Source: Planctomycetaceae bacterium (lineage in GTDB: Bacteria; Planctomycetota; Phycisphaerae; Phycisphaerales; Zrk34). Taken from it: a stretch of 53,262 bases of DNA. The translations under genes were made by a program, and so were the position numbers. This document shows positions 17,319 to 26,790 of this stretch, piece by piece. Positions within the stretch are counted from its first letter, which is position 1; each line of letters opens with the position of its first letter. The notes under the pieces were generated by a model. It saw nothing but the letters and a program-made list of their open reading frames with translations, was not told the DNA's origin and made no database searches. The stretch lies in contig NYZD01000064.1 of the NCBI GenBank assembly GCA_002685935.1, positions 1 through 53,262 of the forward strand, read 5' to 3'.

Positions 17319-19895
17319 ATGAGACGATCTTTGCGAATGCTGTGGACCACCTGCCCGGTGCTCTTGGCGCTGGCCCTGACCGCGCCTCTGATGGCACAGG
17401 ACGAGGACGACCTGTTCGGTGACGACCCGAACATGGCCGATGGTTTCGATTTCGACGATGAGATGGGCGAAGGCATGGAGGACATGGCTGAGCAGATGAT
17501 GGAAGCCATGAAGGCCATGAAGATGCCCATCCTGGAACAAGCCATCAAGGATTCACCGCGCGGCATCCAGGCGAAAGTGGGGCGCGGTGAAGACCTGAAC
17601 ACCGACGAACTGCGTGAGGTGAGCCGGCGGATGGCGGTGCTGATGGGTGAGGATCCCAGCGATGTGGACGCGAAGGAAGATCCAACCCCGGAAGAACTCA
17701 TCGAGGCAAACCTCATGATCCGGGAGCTTCAACCGAAGTTTGCTGACGTGGTCGACCAGCGGGACACGGCCGTCGCGACCACGCCACCCGCGGATGACGC
17801 CGACGGTCCGCCGCCCGCATCTCTGTTCAAGGATTTCATCCACTACATCCGGATCGCGCGGCACGATCTGGCGGTCAGCTTCGGCACTGCGTGGCTTGAG
17901 GCCCCGCTGACGCCTGACCGGATTCTCACCTCGGTCGAGAAAGGTCCCTACAAGCCCGCCGACATTCAGGACACCCTGAACGTGGCGCGGAAGGCCGGTG
18001 GCGAGATCGAGCAGGTCGCCAAGAATGTCGAGACACGTATCGAAAAGGCGCGTCTGGACGTCGCCCGCGACCCGACTCGCATCCGAAACAACATTGAAGC
18101 TCTAGCGACAGGATTGCGGGCGCAGCAAAATGCGATCAAACGTCTGCAACAGGCCGGCGAATACACAGCCCCCCACTTCCTTGCCGCCCTGCTGAATACC
18201 GACGATCGGCCTTTGCATCCCTACGTGACCGATGCCATGGTCGCCGTCGGTCGAGAGATCGTTCAGCCGATCTGCGAGGCCTTCGCTTATGTGCCCCCCG
18301 TGAACCAGCGGCAAATCGCTCGCGTCCTGTCAGACATCGGATACCCCTTGGCCGTCCCGTACCTCAAGGCCGTTTTGGAAACCCAGGACTTGGAGGATAG
18401 CACCCGCCGCGTGGTCGAAATGGCCGTCTCGACGCTCGAAGAACATGCGGGCATCCCCGCGGATCGCCGAGCGGCCGAGTTGTTCTACCTCCTTGCCGAA
18501 GACTATTACGCCCAACGTGTCAGCCTGATCCTTCACCCCGACCAACCGATCAATCTGCTGTGGGATTACCGAGTCGGCACGGGCTTGGTGCCGTTGAGCA
18601 TCCCCACGCCTGTGTATCACGACGTGATGGCGATGCGCGCCGCCCGGCGAGCGCTGGAACTTGATCGTGACATGTCCGGATCGCTGAGTCTCTGGATTGC
18701 CGCGAACTTCCGCAGAGAAAACAACCAGCCCGAGGGTGCGGTCGATCCCAGTTACCGTTCTCACATGCGCAGCCCGCTTTACTACGCCACGATGGCCGGA
18801 CCGCGCCACCTGCAGCCGGTCCTGCAGCGTGCCTTGGCCAACGGCGATGCGGAATTGGCGCTTGATGCCATCGACGCCCTGCGCGGCACGGCCGGTGAGC
18901 CCAGCCTGCTGAATCGTGGCGCCGAACAGCGCCCGCTGGCCCAGGGATTGAATTTCCCCGATCGGCGCGTGCGGATTGAGTCGGCGTTCGCCATCGCTGA
19001 AGCGCGGCCGACCTCCGACTTCTCAAACTCACAACGCGTCGTGCCCGTGCTCTCCGAGGCGATCCGTCAATCCGGCACGATGTACGCTGTCGTGTTGGCT
19101 GAAGACCTGAGCGCCGCCGGCGTCATCGCCGATCACGTGCGGCAGGCCGGGCGGTATGAAGCGATCCTCGGCACCTCGTTCGACGCCGTCGTCGGCGAAG
19201 TCGCCGACGCACCGGGTGTGGATCTGATCGTGGTACAGGCCGGTCAAGCCCAGATTGAGAACATCTTCAGCGCCGCCCGCCAGAACGTGAAACTCCAGGT
19301 CGCTCCAATTGTCGTATTGGCCGGCGACGCGGAGATTATCTCGTTGACCCGGCGATTCGAGTCCGAGAGCGGCGTCCGCGTCGCGGCCCAAAGCGATTCC
19401 GGCGACACCCTCATCGCCGGCATCCAGCAGGTCACCCGTGATTTGGCCGGCGATCAACTCACCGACGATCAGGCCCGTACGTACGCCCTGCACGCAATGT
19501 CAATGTTGCGCGAACTGGCCATGGGCCTCAGCAGCGACGTGTTCCACATTGAAGATGGATACGCCGCCCTCCTGGAATCTCTCGATGATCCACGCGAGGA
19601 AGTGTTGCTCAGCGCGGCCGCCGTCGTCGCGTTGCTCGATCATGACAAGGCCCAGCAGGCCCTCGCGGACGTTGCCCTGCACCGGGACCATGATGAACGG
19701 GTGAAGATCGCGCTAATGAAATACCTCGCTGAAAGCGCCCGCCGGTTCGGGCCGCGCGTGACCGACCGTCAGATCAAGGAATTGCTCGAACTCGTGGCCA
19801 GTGCACGCGGGGCATTGTCCGAGGCCGCCGCTCAGGCGCACGGCGCCTTGGATTTGCCCACCGCTAACCCCGTGGAGTTGATCGTACGCAACTAG
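17319..19895 (+). CDS. Exported HEAT-repeat protein with a receiver-like domain
   Basis: The 858-residue product has a signal peptide (MRRSLRMLWTTCPVLLALAL, then APLMAQ) and an acidic stretch (DEDDLFGDD). Long alpha-helical HEAT-like repeats follow, for example HLQPVLQRALANGDAELALD and VLLSAAAVVALLDHDKAQQA. Residues about 588-705 have an alternating strand-helix pattern like a two-component receiver: YAVVLAEDLSAAGVIADHV, DAVVGEVADAPGVDLIVVQA, VAPIVVLAGDAEIISL. Gln or Val occupies the place of the phospho-acceptor Asp, so it would be a pseudo-receiver. Export of such a domain to the periplasm is unusual. The ATG at 17319 has GGGAGA upstream. Function unknown; probably a protein-protein scaffold. 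Confidence 0.7.
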   Translation: MRRSLRMLWTTCPVLLALALTAPLMAQDEDDLFGDDPNMADGFDFDDEMGEGMEDMAEQMMEAMKAMKMPILEQAIKDSPRGIQAKVGRGEDLNTDELREVSRRMAVLMGEDPSDVDAKEDPTPEELIEANLMIRELQPKFADVVDQRDTAVATTPPADDADGPPPASLFKDFIHYIRIARHDLAVSFGTAWLEAPLTPDRILTSVEKGPYKPADIQDTLNVARKAGGEIEQVAKNVETRIEKARLDVARDPTRIRNNIEALATGLRAQQNAIKRLQQAGEYTAPHFLAALLNTDDRPLHPYVTDAMVAVGREIVQPICEAFAYVPPVNQRQIARVLSDIGYPLAVPYLKAVLETQDLEDSTRRVVEMAVSTLEEHAGIPADRRAAELFYLLAEDYYAQRVSLILHPDQPINLLWDYRVGTGLVPLSIPTPVYHDVMAMRAARRALELDRDMSGSLSLWIAANFRRENNQPEGAVDPSYRSHMRSPLYYATMAGPRHLQPVLQRALANGDAELALDAIDALRGTAGEPSLLNRGAEQRPLAQGLNFPDRRVRIESAFAIAEARPTSDFSNSQRVVPVLSEAIRQSGTMYAVVLAEDLSAAGVIADHVRQAGRYEAILGTSFDAVVGEVADAPGVDLIVVQAGQAQIENIFSAARQNVKLQVAPIVVLAGDAEIISLTRRFESESGVRVAAQSDSGDTLIAGIQQVTRDLAGDQLTDDQARTYALHAMSMLRELAMGLSSDVFHIEDGYAALLESLDDPREEVLLSAAAVVALLDHDKAQQALADVALHRDHDERVKIALMKYLAESARRFGPRVTDRQIKELLELVASARGALSEAAAQAHGALDLPTANPVELIVRN

Positions 19896-19940
19896 ACTGC
19901 AGCGGCGCGTCACGGCGCGATTCACGCCGGACGGATCACG

Positions 19941-22900
19941 TCAAACCGCCGCAGCGTCCGTGCCCGCTGATCCCGTCAGCTTCATTCGTATATCCAATAC
20001 CAGGCTCAACAACAGCGGCACCAGGAACAGCGTGAACAGCGTGCTGATGATCAGTCCGCCCACCATCACGCTGCCCAGCCCGCGGTACAGTTCCGACCCG
20101 GCGCCGGGAAACAGCACCAGCGGCAGCATCCCACCAATACTCGTCAGCGTTGACATGAAGATCGGACGCATCCGCGTGCGCACGGACTCGGCAATCGCCT
20201 GGCGCGGAGGCATGCGCTCGCCGGTCGCGCCACCCGACCCCTGCGCCGTGCCGCGCATGAAGTTCAGGGCCTGATGCACCAGCAGAATGGCATTGTTGAC
20301 GACCACGCCCGTGAGAATCACGAATCCGAGCATCGTCAACACGTCCAGTTGCTGCGTGGGCACGAAGGTGTGCACGATGCGCAGCCCCAGAAATCCGCCC
20401 ACCGCCGCCAGCGGCACACTGACCATGATGACCAACGGGTACAGCCAGTTTTCAAACAGCGCGGCCATCAACAGGAACACGACCAGCAGTGCCAGAAACG
20501 CTCGGCTGCTGATCAACCCCATAATGCTTTGGAAGTTCAGTCCCGTCCAACGTCCCAGCAGCGCCTGCTTGACCTGGCTCAGCTTCGCCGCCGTTCCCGC
20601 CAGTTCCACGTTCACCGTCGGAGGAATGGCGCCCTGCTCGCGCAGTGGACCGATCAGCTTCTCGCGAATGGTCGCCTGGCCGGTGTCCAGCGCTATGTCC
20701 TCCGGCAACTCCACGTCGATCGTCACCGCCTGCTGCTCGGCGATGCGCTTAATTTGTTGCGGGCCGATCGTCGTCTCGATATGCGCGACGCTCTGCAACT
20801 GAACCACCTGGCCGGTGGCGGTGGCGATCGGCTGATCACGCATGTACGTCGCGTCATCACTGTGGCGGTTGTTCGCAATCACCTTCAGGTCGATGCCGTC
20901 GCCATCCAGAAGAAATTCACCCGCAATCACACCGTCGCCGAACATCTGCGCCGCATCGCCCAGGGAAGCGTTCGTCACCCCCACATCAGGTGCGGTGACG
21001 GCATTCAGCTTCACGTGGACCTCTTTGCGCCCCAGCGTAAAATTCCCGGGATTGGTCTGGAGGCCCTGGTGTCCAAACTCGTCGGCCAGCGCCTCGAAGA
21101 TCGCAGTCGCCGCCGGCACCACCTCATCCAGGCTTGGCTCGAAAATCTCCAACTCAATCGTGTTTCCCGAGCCGCCCGGCGTGCGAATGAGCGGCATCTT
21201 GCGCGCGCCGCCGAAAATACCGGGTTGCATTTCAATCGTGTGGTTGATCAGGGCCGCCACCGGATCAACGCGGCGGTCGTCAGCGCTAATCGCCCCGCAA
21301 AACATGATGCCGCTGTCAATGCCGACAAAGAAGAAGTTCGTAATCGGCGGCGGCACGACCTGCCCGACCTCGCCCGTCGCGAAGTTCTTCGTCGGGATCG
21401 CCGGCAGGCGATCGGCCTCGACCGACCCCGGCTTCGCTTCCCAGAACGGCCTGACCGGCACCTCCACCCGCTTGCCGATATCCAGCTGGAAATCGGTATT
21501 ATAACCCGGTGGCGGGAACAACATCGCGAACACCAGGTTCCGATTGCCCGTCGGCAGATAGCTTGTCGGCGGCATGAGCAGCCAACTACCGAACAACGCG
21601 ATGACCACAATCGATGCCACCAGCGCCGCGCGCAGTGGCCAACTTCCCATGAGAAAATAGATCAGCTGACTGACCCTCTCGACCAGTGCGCCACTTCGGT
21701 TGGGCTCTGTCTTCCGATCGGCCGTCCGCAGGTCCGCGCTCTCGGTGTTGGCCGCTCGCCTTCTCAGCAGCCGCGCCGCGGCCGATGGAATCACCATCAC
21801 CGACACGATCAGACTCAGCGTGACTGCGGCGCAGATCGCCAACGCGATGTCACGGAACAGTTGCCCCGCCTCTTCCTGCACAAAGATCACCGGCAGGAAC
21901 ACCACCACCGTCGTCAGTGTCGACGCCAGCACGGCCCCCCAAACTTCCCGCGCCCCATCCAGCGCCGCCTGAGGCCCATCCTTGCCCAGCTTGCGATGCC
22001 GATCGATGTTCTCCAACACCACGATCGCGTTATCCACCACCATCCCCACCGCGAACGCCAGCCCCGCCAGACTGATCACGTTCACGTTTCGGCCCATCAG
22101 GACCATCGCTACAAACGTGCCGATGATCGACATCGGAATCGCCAATGCGACGATCATCGTCGACCGGCCGCTGCGCAGGAACAGATAGAGCACAATCAGT
22201 GCGATCGTGCCCCCGACGAAGATGTTCGTCTGCACCAGATTGATCGCGTGGTCGATGTAGATCGTCTGATCGTACACCTGCACCGCCTCGATCTTACCGG
22301 TCAATCCCAGCCGTCGCGCCTGAATCTCCAGCAGTCCACCGGGATCATTAAGGCCCTTCACCGCTGCGCGGAAGTCAGCCATGACCTTCATCACGTTCGT
22401 GCCGACCTTACGCTGCGCATTGATCGCCAGCGCCAGTTGTCCTTTCGATCGCACCACCGCCCGCGGATCCTTGTACGTCAGCTTCACCTCCGCCAGATCG
22501 CTCACGTAGATCTTCTTCGCCGCGCCGGGCGGCGAGACGACCGTCCGTTCGATCTGGTGCAGTTCCTCAAAGCGCTCGTCGACCCTCACCGGCACGGCGA
22601 GCTTTTCCTCATCCAGGCTTCCGCCTGAGACCCCCACATTTTGAGCACGCAGCGCTGTCACCATGGCCGCTGGGCTCAGCCCGTATTGCGACAGCTTCAC
22701 CGGATCGACCTCGACGTGCACCTCCGGTTCCGACCGGCTCATCAACGTCAGCCGGATAGCTGGAGACCTGACGCAGCTTTTCGTTCACCTCGATCAGCGC
22801 CTCAGCCTTATCGATATCGATGGAGAAATCCAGCTTGATCGACCCTTGGCCCTGCTGGCAGATGCTGGTCATTTTCGTGAGGCCCGAGATGCTCTTGAGC

Positions 22901-23109
22901 TTTTCCTCCTGCTTCTCGATCACGTCGTGCTGAATCTCCCCCGGACTGACGCCTTCCCACAACGTCGTGATCGAGATCACCGGGCGATCGACGTTCGGTG
23001 TCAGTTGAATCGGGATCGCGCTGACGCTTAACAGGCCGGCGAGGATGATGAGAATCACACCCACGCTGATCGTGACCGGCTTATTGATGGCGAAACGAAT
23101 GGGATCCAT
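19941..23109 (-). pseudogene. RND-family efflux transporter, internally deleted and frameshifted
   Basis: This was an AcrB/HAE1-type proton-driven inner-membrane pump. The N-terminal part (from ATG 23109) has the first membrane helix (ISVGVILIILAGLLSVSAIP) and the porter start through SSYPADVDEP. The frame then breaks near 22735-22745. The remaining 930 residues continue in another frame from SEPEVHVEVDPVKLSQYGLS, with normal later parts: GLAFAVGMVVDNAIVVLENI with the proton-relay acidic residue, and the second helix bundle with GFVILTGVVVNNAILLVHQA. Homologues have roughly 55-75 more residues between YPADV and EVHVEVDP, so this is a deletion in the porter domain plus a frameshift, not just one lost base. 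The upstream adaptor gene is also broken. Confidence 0.8.
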
Positions 23110-23119
23110 ACTGCGGACC

Positions 23120-24338
23120 TTACTGCTGGGGGGTGTCGGATGATGGGGGCGTGTGACTGCTGCCGTCATTTGATGCCGTCGGGGCGCCACCGGGCTCGGC
23201 GGGCTCGCGCATCAGCATGAGGGGCTGTCCGGGGAACATGATGCGTTCGTTGCCTTCGACGATGACCTGCTCCCCGGGATTGATCGGACCGTCAATGACA
23301 AATCGATCGCCAACGCCGAAGCGGATCCTGACATAGGCCGGGATCGCCGCCCCGCCGCGGTTGACATAAACCAGCATGCCCGCCGGCGTCACCTGCACCG
23401 CATCTCGCGGCACGGTGAGTGCCATCGCCTCCTTCCCGTTGGGCAGGTCGGCCGTCACCGTCATCCCGGACATCAATACCCCGTCATCGTTCGTCAGTCG
23501 AACGTTCACCGGGAACGTCCGCGCCCGCGGATCAGCGTCGGGCACGATGCGATGGACCGGCGCCGTGATGATGCGAGACACGCCCTCGATGTGTACCGTC
23601 ACCGGCTGATCCGCTCTTAAGTGACCCACCAAATACTCCGGCACGTCCAGCATTGCATCAATCTGGTCACTGGACAGCACCTCAGCCACGGGATCACCCG
23701 GAGAGAGCCACTGCCCGACCTCGGTCCGCTTGCTGATGACGTAACCATCAAACGGCGCGGTGATCGTCAGCTTGCGCAACGCCGCCTCTATCCGGGCCAG
23801 GTCGGTTTGGGCACCGCTCAATGTGGCCTTGGCCTGATCCACCGTCGCCCGGGCGGCCGTCTCCACGTCGGTCGCGTCATCCAGTTCCTTGCGCTTGGCC
23901 GTGCGCTCGGCAAGCAGCGTCGCCAGACGCTGCCGTTCGCGCGTGGCGCTGGCCAGCAGCGCCTCTCGCTGTTCACAGATTGCCTGAGCCTCGGCCACCT
24001 GGGCAATCGCGCCATCGCGATTGATGCGGACAATCTCATCGTCGATCCGCGCGAGAATCGTGCCCGCCTTGACCGCCGTGCCCGCGTCCGGTGGCGCCAG
24101 CACGACGCGTCCACTCTCCTCCGAGGCCACCAATGATCGCCGTGCCGGACGGAGTTGACCGGTCACACGTGACACCTGCGTCACGGTTTCCCGGCGCGCT
24201 TCGCCGACCCGCACCACCGCCGGCCGGAGCGTCCTCCTGACCCGATTCCGGCTCCGCGATCGTCGCCGACGCCAGCAGCAGGATCACTGCCGCGCCGATC
24301 TTGGGCTGAATTCCACATAGCTTGTGTAGATGACGCAT
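23120..24338 (-). pseudogene. RND membrane-fusion (adaptor) protein, frameshifted after the signal peptide
   Basis: The 365-residue main frame is a HlyD/AcrA-type periplasmic adaptor. It has a barrel-sandwich half (SEESGRVVLAPPDAGTAVKA), an alpha-helical hairpin (about 70-140), the second lipoyl half (LTITAPFDGYVISKRTEVGQ), a beta-barrel (PVTVHIEGVSRIITAPVHRI) and a membrane-proximal domain. It lacks a leader. The missing signal peptide lies just upstream in another frame (MRHLHKLCGIQPKIGAAVIL, then ASATIAEPESGQEDAPA). Deleting one 4-base unit of the CCGGCCGG tract near 24220-24228 fuses the two as DAPAVVRVGEAR. A 4-base tandem duplication therefore disrupts the gene. Its stop is 10 bases before the transporter start, a normal adaptor-pump operon. 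Confidence 0.75.
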
Positions 24339-24795
24339 AGTACCCATAGGGTATTGAGAATTGCGCCCATAATCTACATCCGGTCTCAAGAAGCTCGCCA
24401 CCACGTCCTCGCCGGGTCCAACATTCCGGATCGTTATGCAACGCGTGGGCAACCCATACCGATGGTTTGCGTCCGTCGTGGTTATATCTTCGGGTCGGAT
24501 CGCCATGAGATAAAGATCGATCTCATGCGGACCGAACCCAACTGCGAGAAGTTCATGGAATCTGTCGGCAAGAGACCCAGAAGCTCTGCGACCGGACCCC
24601 TGTCGGGTGCGCGTCGCTACCGTCGTGGCCTCGCGGGTTAAGTCATCACGGCCACAGGTCGATCAGACGTTTAGATGTGCACCAACCGACGGCCCAATTC
24701 CGTCGGGTGACAGGAAAAAATCGTGAGCCCGTACCCGCCTCGGGCTCTGAGTTGGAAAGGAATCGCTTCTTTACATCCGCTTGGAGGTTCTGCAC
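24339..24795. other. Intergenic/leader region of the pilus operon with three inverted repeats
   Basis: This 457-base gap between the divergent RND and pilus operons has no credible gene. It holds three perfect inverted repeats: CATGAGAT/ATCTCATG (24504-24511 with 24520-24527), CCGACGG/CCGTCGG (24686-24692 with 24700-24706) and GAGCCCG/CGGGCTC (24725-24731 with 24741-24747). The last lies next to an A6 run at 24715-24720, so on the minus strand it would read as a hairpin followed by six Ts. I could not fix a promoter. Confidence 0.5.
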
Positions 24796-25272
24796 ATGCA
24801 AGCTCGCAACCACCGTCAGCAAGGTTTCACCCTCGTCGAAATTCTAATCGTCGTCGTCATCCTTGGCATCCTCGCCGCGATTGTGATTCCGCAGTTCACC
24901 AACGCTGGGGAGACCGCCAAGGCCAACAGTCTCGTCACGCAGTTGCAGACGATTCGCAGTCAGTTGGAGCTTTACCGTGTGCAGCACAGCGGTAACTACC
25001 CCACGCTCACCACTAACTGGAATCAGATGACGTCCACCACTGATGTGGCCGGCACCGTCGTCGCAACCGGCGCGTTCGGTCCCTACCTCCAGCAGCCCCC
25101 GGTCAATCCGTTCGAGAACAGCAGCTCTGTCAGCGGTACGGATGCTGCCGACGGCACCGCCGCTTCCGGCGTGGGCTGGGTGTGGATCAGCGGGCAGCTT
25201 AAGGCCGTACTCACCGTCGCCAAGGCTGCGGAAGTCGGCCTGACGAACACCAACGACATCGAGACCTATTGA
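24796..25272 (+). CDS. Major type II/IV pseudopilin (GspG-like)
   Basis: The 158-residue product has a short basic leader ending QQG and then FTLVEILIVVVILGILAAIV, the class-III prepilin cleavage and methylation motif with Glu5. It continues as a GspG-like globular domain: IPQFTNAGETAKANSLVTQL, QLELYRVQHSGNYP, and YLQQPPVNPFENSS. ATG 24796 follows GGAGG at good spacing. It is the first gene of the secretion/pilus cluster. A strong hairpin terminator stands directly behind it, so it can be made in excess over the downstream machinery, as expected for the major subunit. A prepilin peptidase must process it; none is encoded in this window. Confidence 0.9.
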   Translation: MQARNHRQQGFTLVEILIVVVILGILAAIVIPQFTNAGETAKANSLVTQLQTIRSQLELYRVQHSGNYPTLTTNWNQMTSTTDVAGTVVATGAFGPYLQQPPVNPFENSSSVSGTDAADGTAASGVGWVWISGQLKAVLTVAKAAEVGLTNTNDIETY

Positions 25273-25300
25273 TGTCCATATGAACTAGCCAAGTGGCATG

Positions 25301-25334
25301 GGTCACCCCGGCGTAACCGCCGGGGTGACCTTTT
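25301..25334 (+). terminator. Rho-independent terminator after the major pseudopilin
   Basis: GGTCACCCCGGCG (25301-25313) pairs perfectly with CGCCGGGGTGACC (25318-25330) around a TAAC loop, followed by TTTT. It would end or attenuate transcripts from the first pseudopilin gene before the rest of the operon. Confidence 0.8.
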
Positions 25335-25391
25335 GCAGTACACGGGGTCATACGCGGAAGCCCGCATTTGGAACGTACTGGAGGCGATTTC

Positions 25392-25925
25392 ATGTTAAGG
25401 CCATGGCTACTCACCCGGATTCCGAGACGATCCCGCGGGTTCACGCTCGTCGAAATCCTCATCGTCGTCGTCATTCTTGGCATTCTTGCCGCGATCGTCG
25501 TGCCGCAGTTCTCCGGGGCCGCTGAAACGGCCAGCGACACCGCGCTGAAAGAAGATCTGCGCACGATCCGGGCTCAGACGCTGCTCTACTCCTCCCAGCA
25601 CCGCCAGATCGGGCCCGGTTTCCCCGCCGGTAATCCCAGCGGCACACCAACCGAGACGCTGTTCGTCAACCAGATGACGCGGTACTCCGACGATCTGGGC
25701 AACACCAGCACCAGCAAGTCGACGACCTACAAGTACGGCCCGTACATCATCTACATCCCCCCCAATCCCATCAACCAGCTGTCGACCGTGCGCGTACTTG
25801 GCACGGGATCGTTTCCGACCACCGCGGCGGGCACTCACGGATGGATCTATCAGCCGTCGACGTTCACCTTTGCCTCGGACGCTACGGGCACGGACTCCAA
25901 CGGTGTGGCGTACATCGACTACTAA
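25392..25925 (+). CDS. Type II/IV pseudopilin, second copy in the cluster
   Basis: The 177-residue product has the leader RRSRG and then FTLVEILIVVVILGILAAIV, nearly identical over the first 25 mature residues to the pseudopilin before it. The soluble part differs: VPQFSGAAETASDTALKEDL, LRTIRAQTLLYSSQHRQIGP and a Ser/Thr-rich loop with YGPYIIYIPPNPINQ. ATG 25392 follows GGAGG by 7 bases. It is probably a minor subunit or an alternative major subunit of the same fibre. Paralogy is clear in the N-terminal helix and in the spacing of PQF and PxNP motifs. Confidence 0.88.
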   Translation: MLRPWLLTRIPRRSRGFTLVEILIVVVILGILAAIVVPQFSGAAETASDTALKEDLRTIRAQTLLYSSQHRQIGPGFPAGNPSGTPTETLFVNQMTRYSDDLGNTSTSKSTTYKYGPYIIYIPPNPINQLSTVRVLGTGSFPTTAAGTHGWIYQPSTFTFASDATGTDSNGVAYIDY

Positions 25926-25961
25926 GACCTCTGCCGCGACGCGGTATCAAGGGACAGAACC

Positions 25962-26252
25962 ATGGCCAATCTTCGCTACTTGAACACGATACTGACAGTC
26001 CTCACGCTCCTGGTCGCCATGCATCTGTGGACGCTCTGGACGATAGCGCCCGACTTCGCCACGGAGGCACACGCGGCCGGCATCCCCGATGGTGGCGCGC
26101 AGCGTCATCAAATCATCAGTCAACTGAAGCTGCTCAATCAGAAGACCGAGCAGGTCAAGGGCGTGCTCCAGTCCGGCAAGATGCGCGTGACCATCACCGA
26201 AAAGAAGCAGAGCACACCCAAACCGAAGCCGCCCGTGCAGGGAACGCGCTAG
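25962..26252 (+). CDS. Small single-pass membrane protein of the pilus cluster
   Basis: The 96-residue product has one N-terminal hydrophobic helix (YLNTILTVLTLLVAMHLWTL). A helical segment rich in Gln, Lys and Leu follows (QIISQLKLLNQKTEQVKGVL), and then a basic Pro/Lys tail (KKQSTPKPKPPVQ). I recognise no family. Its place between pseudopilin genes, 13 bases before the next, suggests a membrane factor in assembly. The helix could equally be an uncleaved signal anchor with the soluble part in the periplasm. Confidence 0.7.
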   Translation: MANLRYLNTILTVLTLLVAMHLWTLWTIAPDFATEAHAAGIPDGGAQRHQIISQLKLLNQKTEQVKGVLQSGKMRVTITEKKQSTPKPKPPVQGTR

Positions 26253-26265
26253 GAGAATCGGATCG

Positions 26266-26775
26266 ATGATCCGTCGGACGACACTTCATGCATTACGATG
26301 TCGGTGCTCGCGCGGGTTCACCCTTGCCGAGGTCATCGTGGTGATCGTGATCATGGGAATCGCGGCCCTGGTCGTCGTGCCCCAGGTCCTCGATGCCGGG
26401 ACCGTGTCCATCCAGGCCGCTGCCCGGCTCATCGTCAGTGATCTGCTCTACGCGCAAAACGAGGCCGTGGCCGCGCAAGCGTCTTTCAAGGTCGCATTCG
26501 ATCCGACGAACAACCGCTATCAGGTTACCGATGGCAACGACCAGGTGTTGACCAACGAGCAGATCGGCGGCCCGTATCTCATCGACTTCAGCTCGGATGA
26601 TCGGATCAAGAACGTCACCCTGGCCACCACGGATTTCAACGGCCAGACCGTTATCACGTTCGACGAAATGGGGTCGCCGTCCGCCGGAGGCACCATCGAA
26701 CTGACCTCCGGTAGCCGGCACTACCGCATTACCGTGGCGCCCTTCACTGGACGCGTCACCGTCGAGTCTCTGTAG
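26266..26775 (+). CDS. GspH/FimT-like minor pseudopilin
   Basis: The 169-residue product starts with a basic leader (RCRCSRG) and the motif FTLAEVIVVIVIMGIAALVV with Glu5. The GspH-type region follows: AARLIVSDLLYAQNEAVAAQ, KVAFDPTNNRYQVTD, and a C-terminal beta-rich part ending YRITVAPFTGRVTVE, close to the usual GspH ending. GspH proteins cap or prime the pseudopilus. ATG 26266 follows GGAGA. It is 13 bases behind the small membrane protein and 15 bases before pilM. Confidence 0.88.
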   Translation: MIRRTTLHALRCRCSRGFTLAEVIVVIVIMGIAALVVVPQVLDAGTVSIQAAARLIVSDLLYAQNEAVAAQASFKVAFDPTNNRYQVTDGNDQVLTNEQIGGPYLIDFSSDDRIKNVTLATTDFNGQTVITFDEMGSPSAGGTIELTSGSRHYRITVAPFTGRVTVESL

Positions 26776-26790
26776 GCTGGAGGATGTGCT

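Noticed and set aside
20274-22628. A 784-codon open frame opposite the RND transporter
   Set aside because: Its product is rich in His, Arg and Gln with no hydrophobic pattern or motif. The opposite strand encodes clear transporter motifs. It is open only because of GC-rich codon bias.
24330-24641. 103-codon plus-strand frame between the RND and pilus operons
   Set aside because: No binding site, no recognisable motif, and it overlaps the adaptor signal peptide and an inverted repeat.
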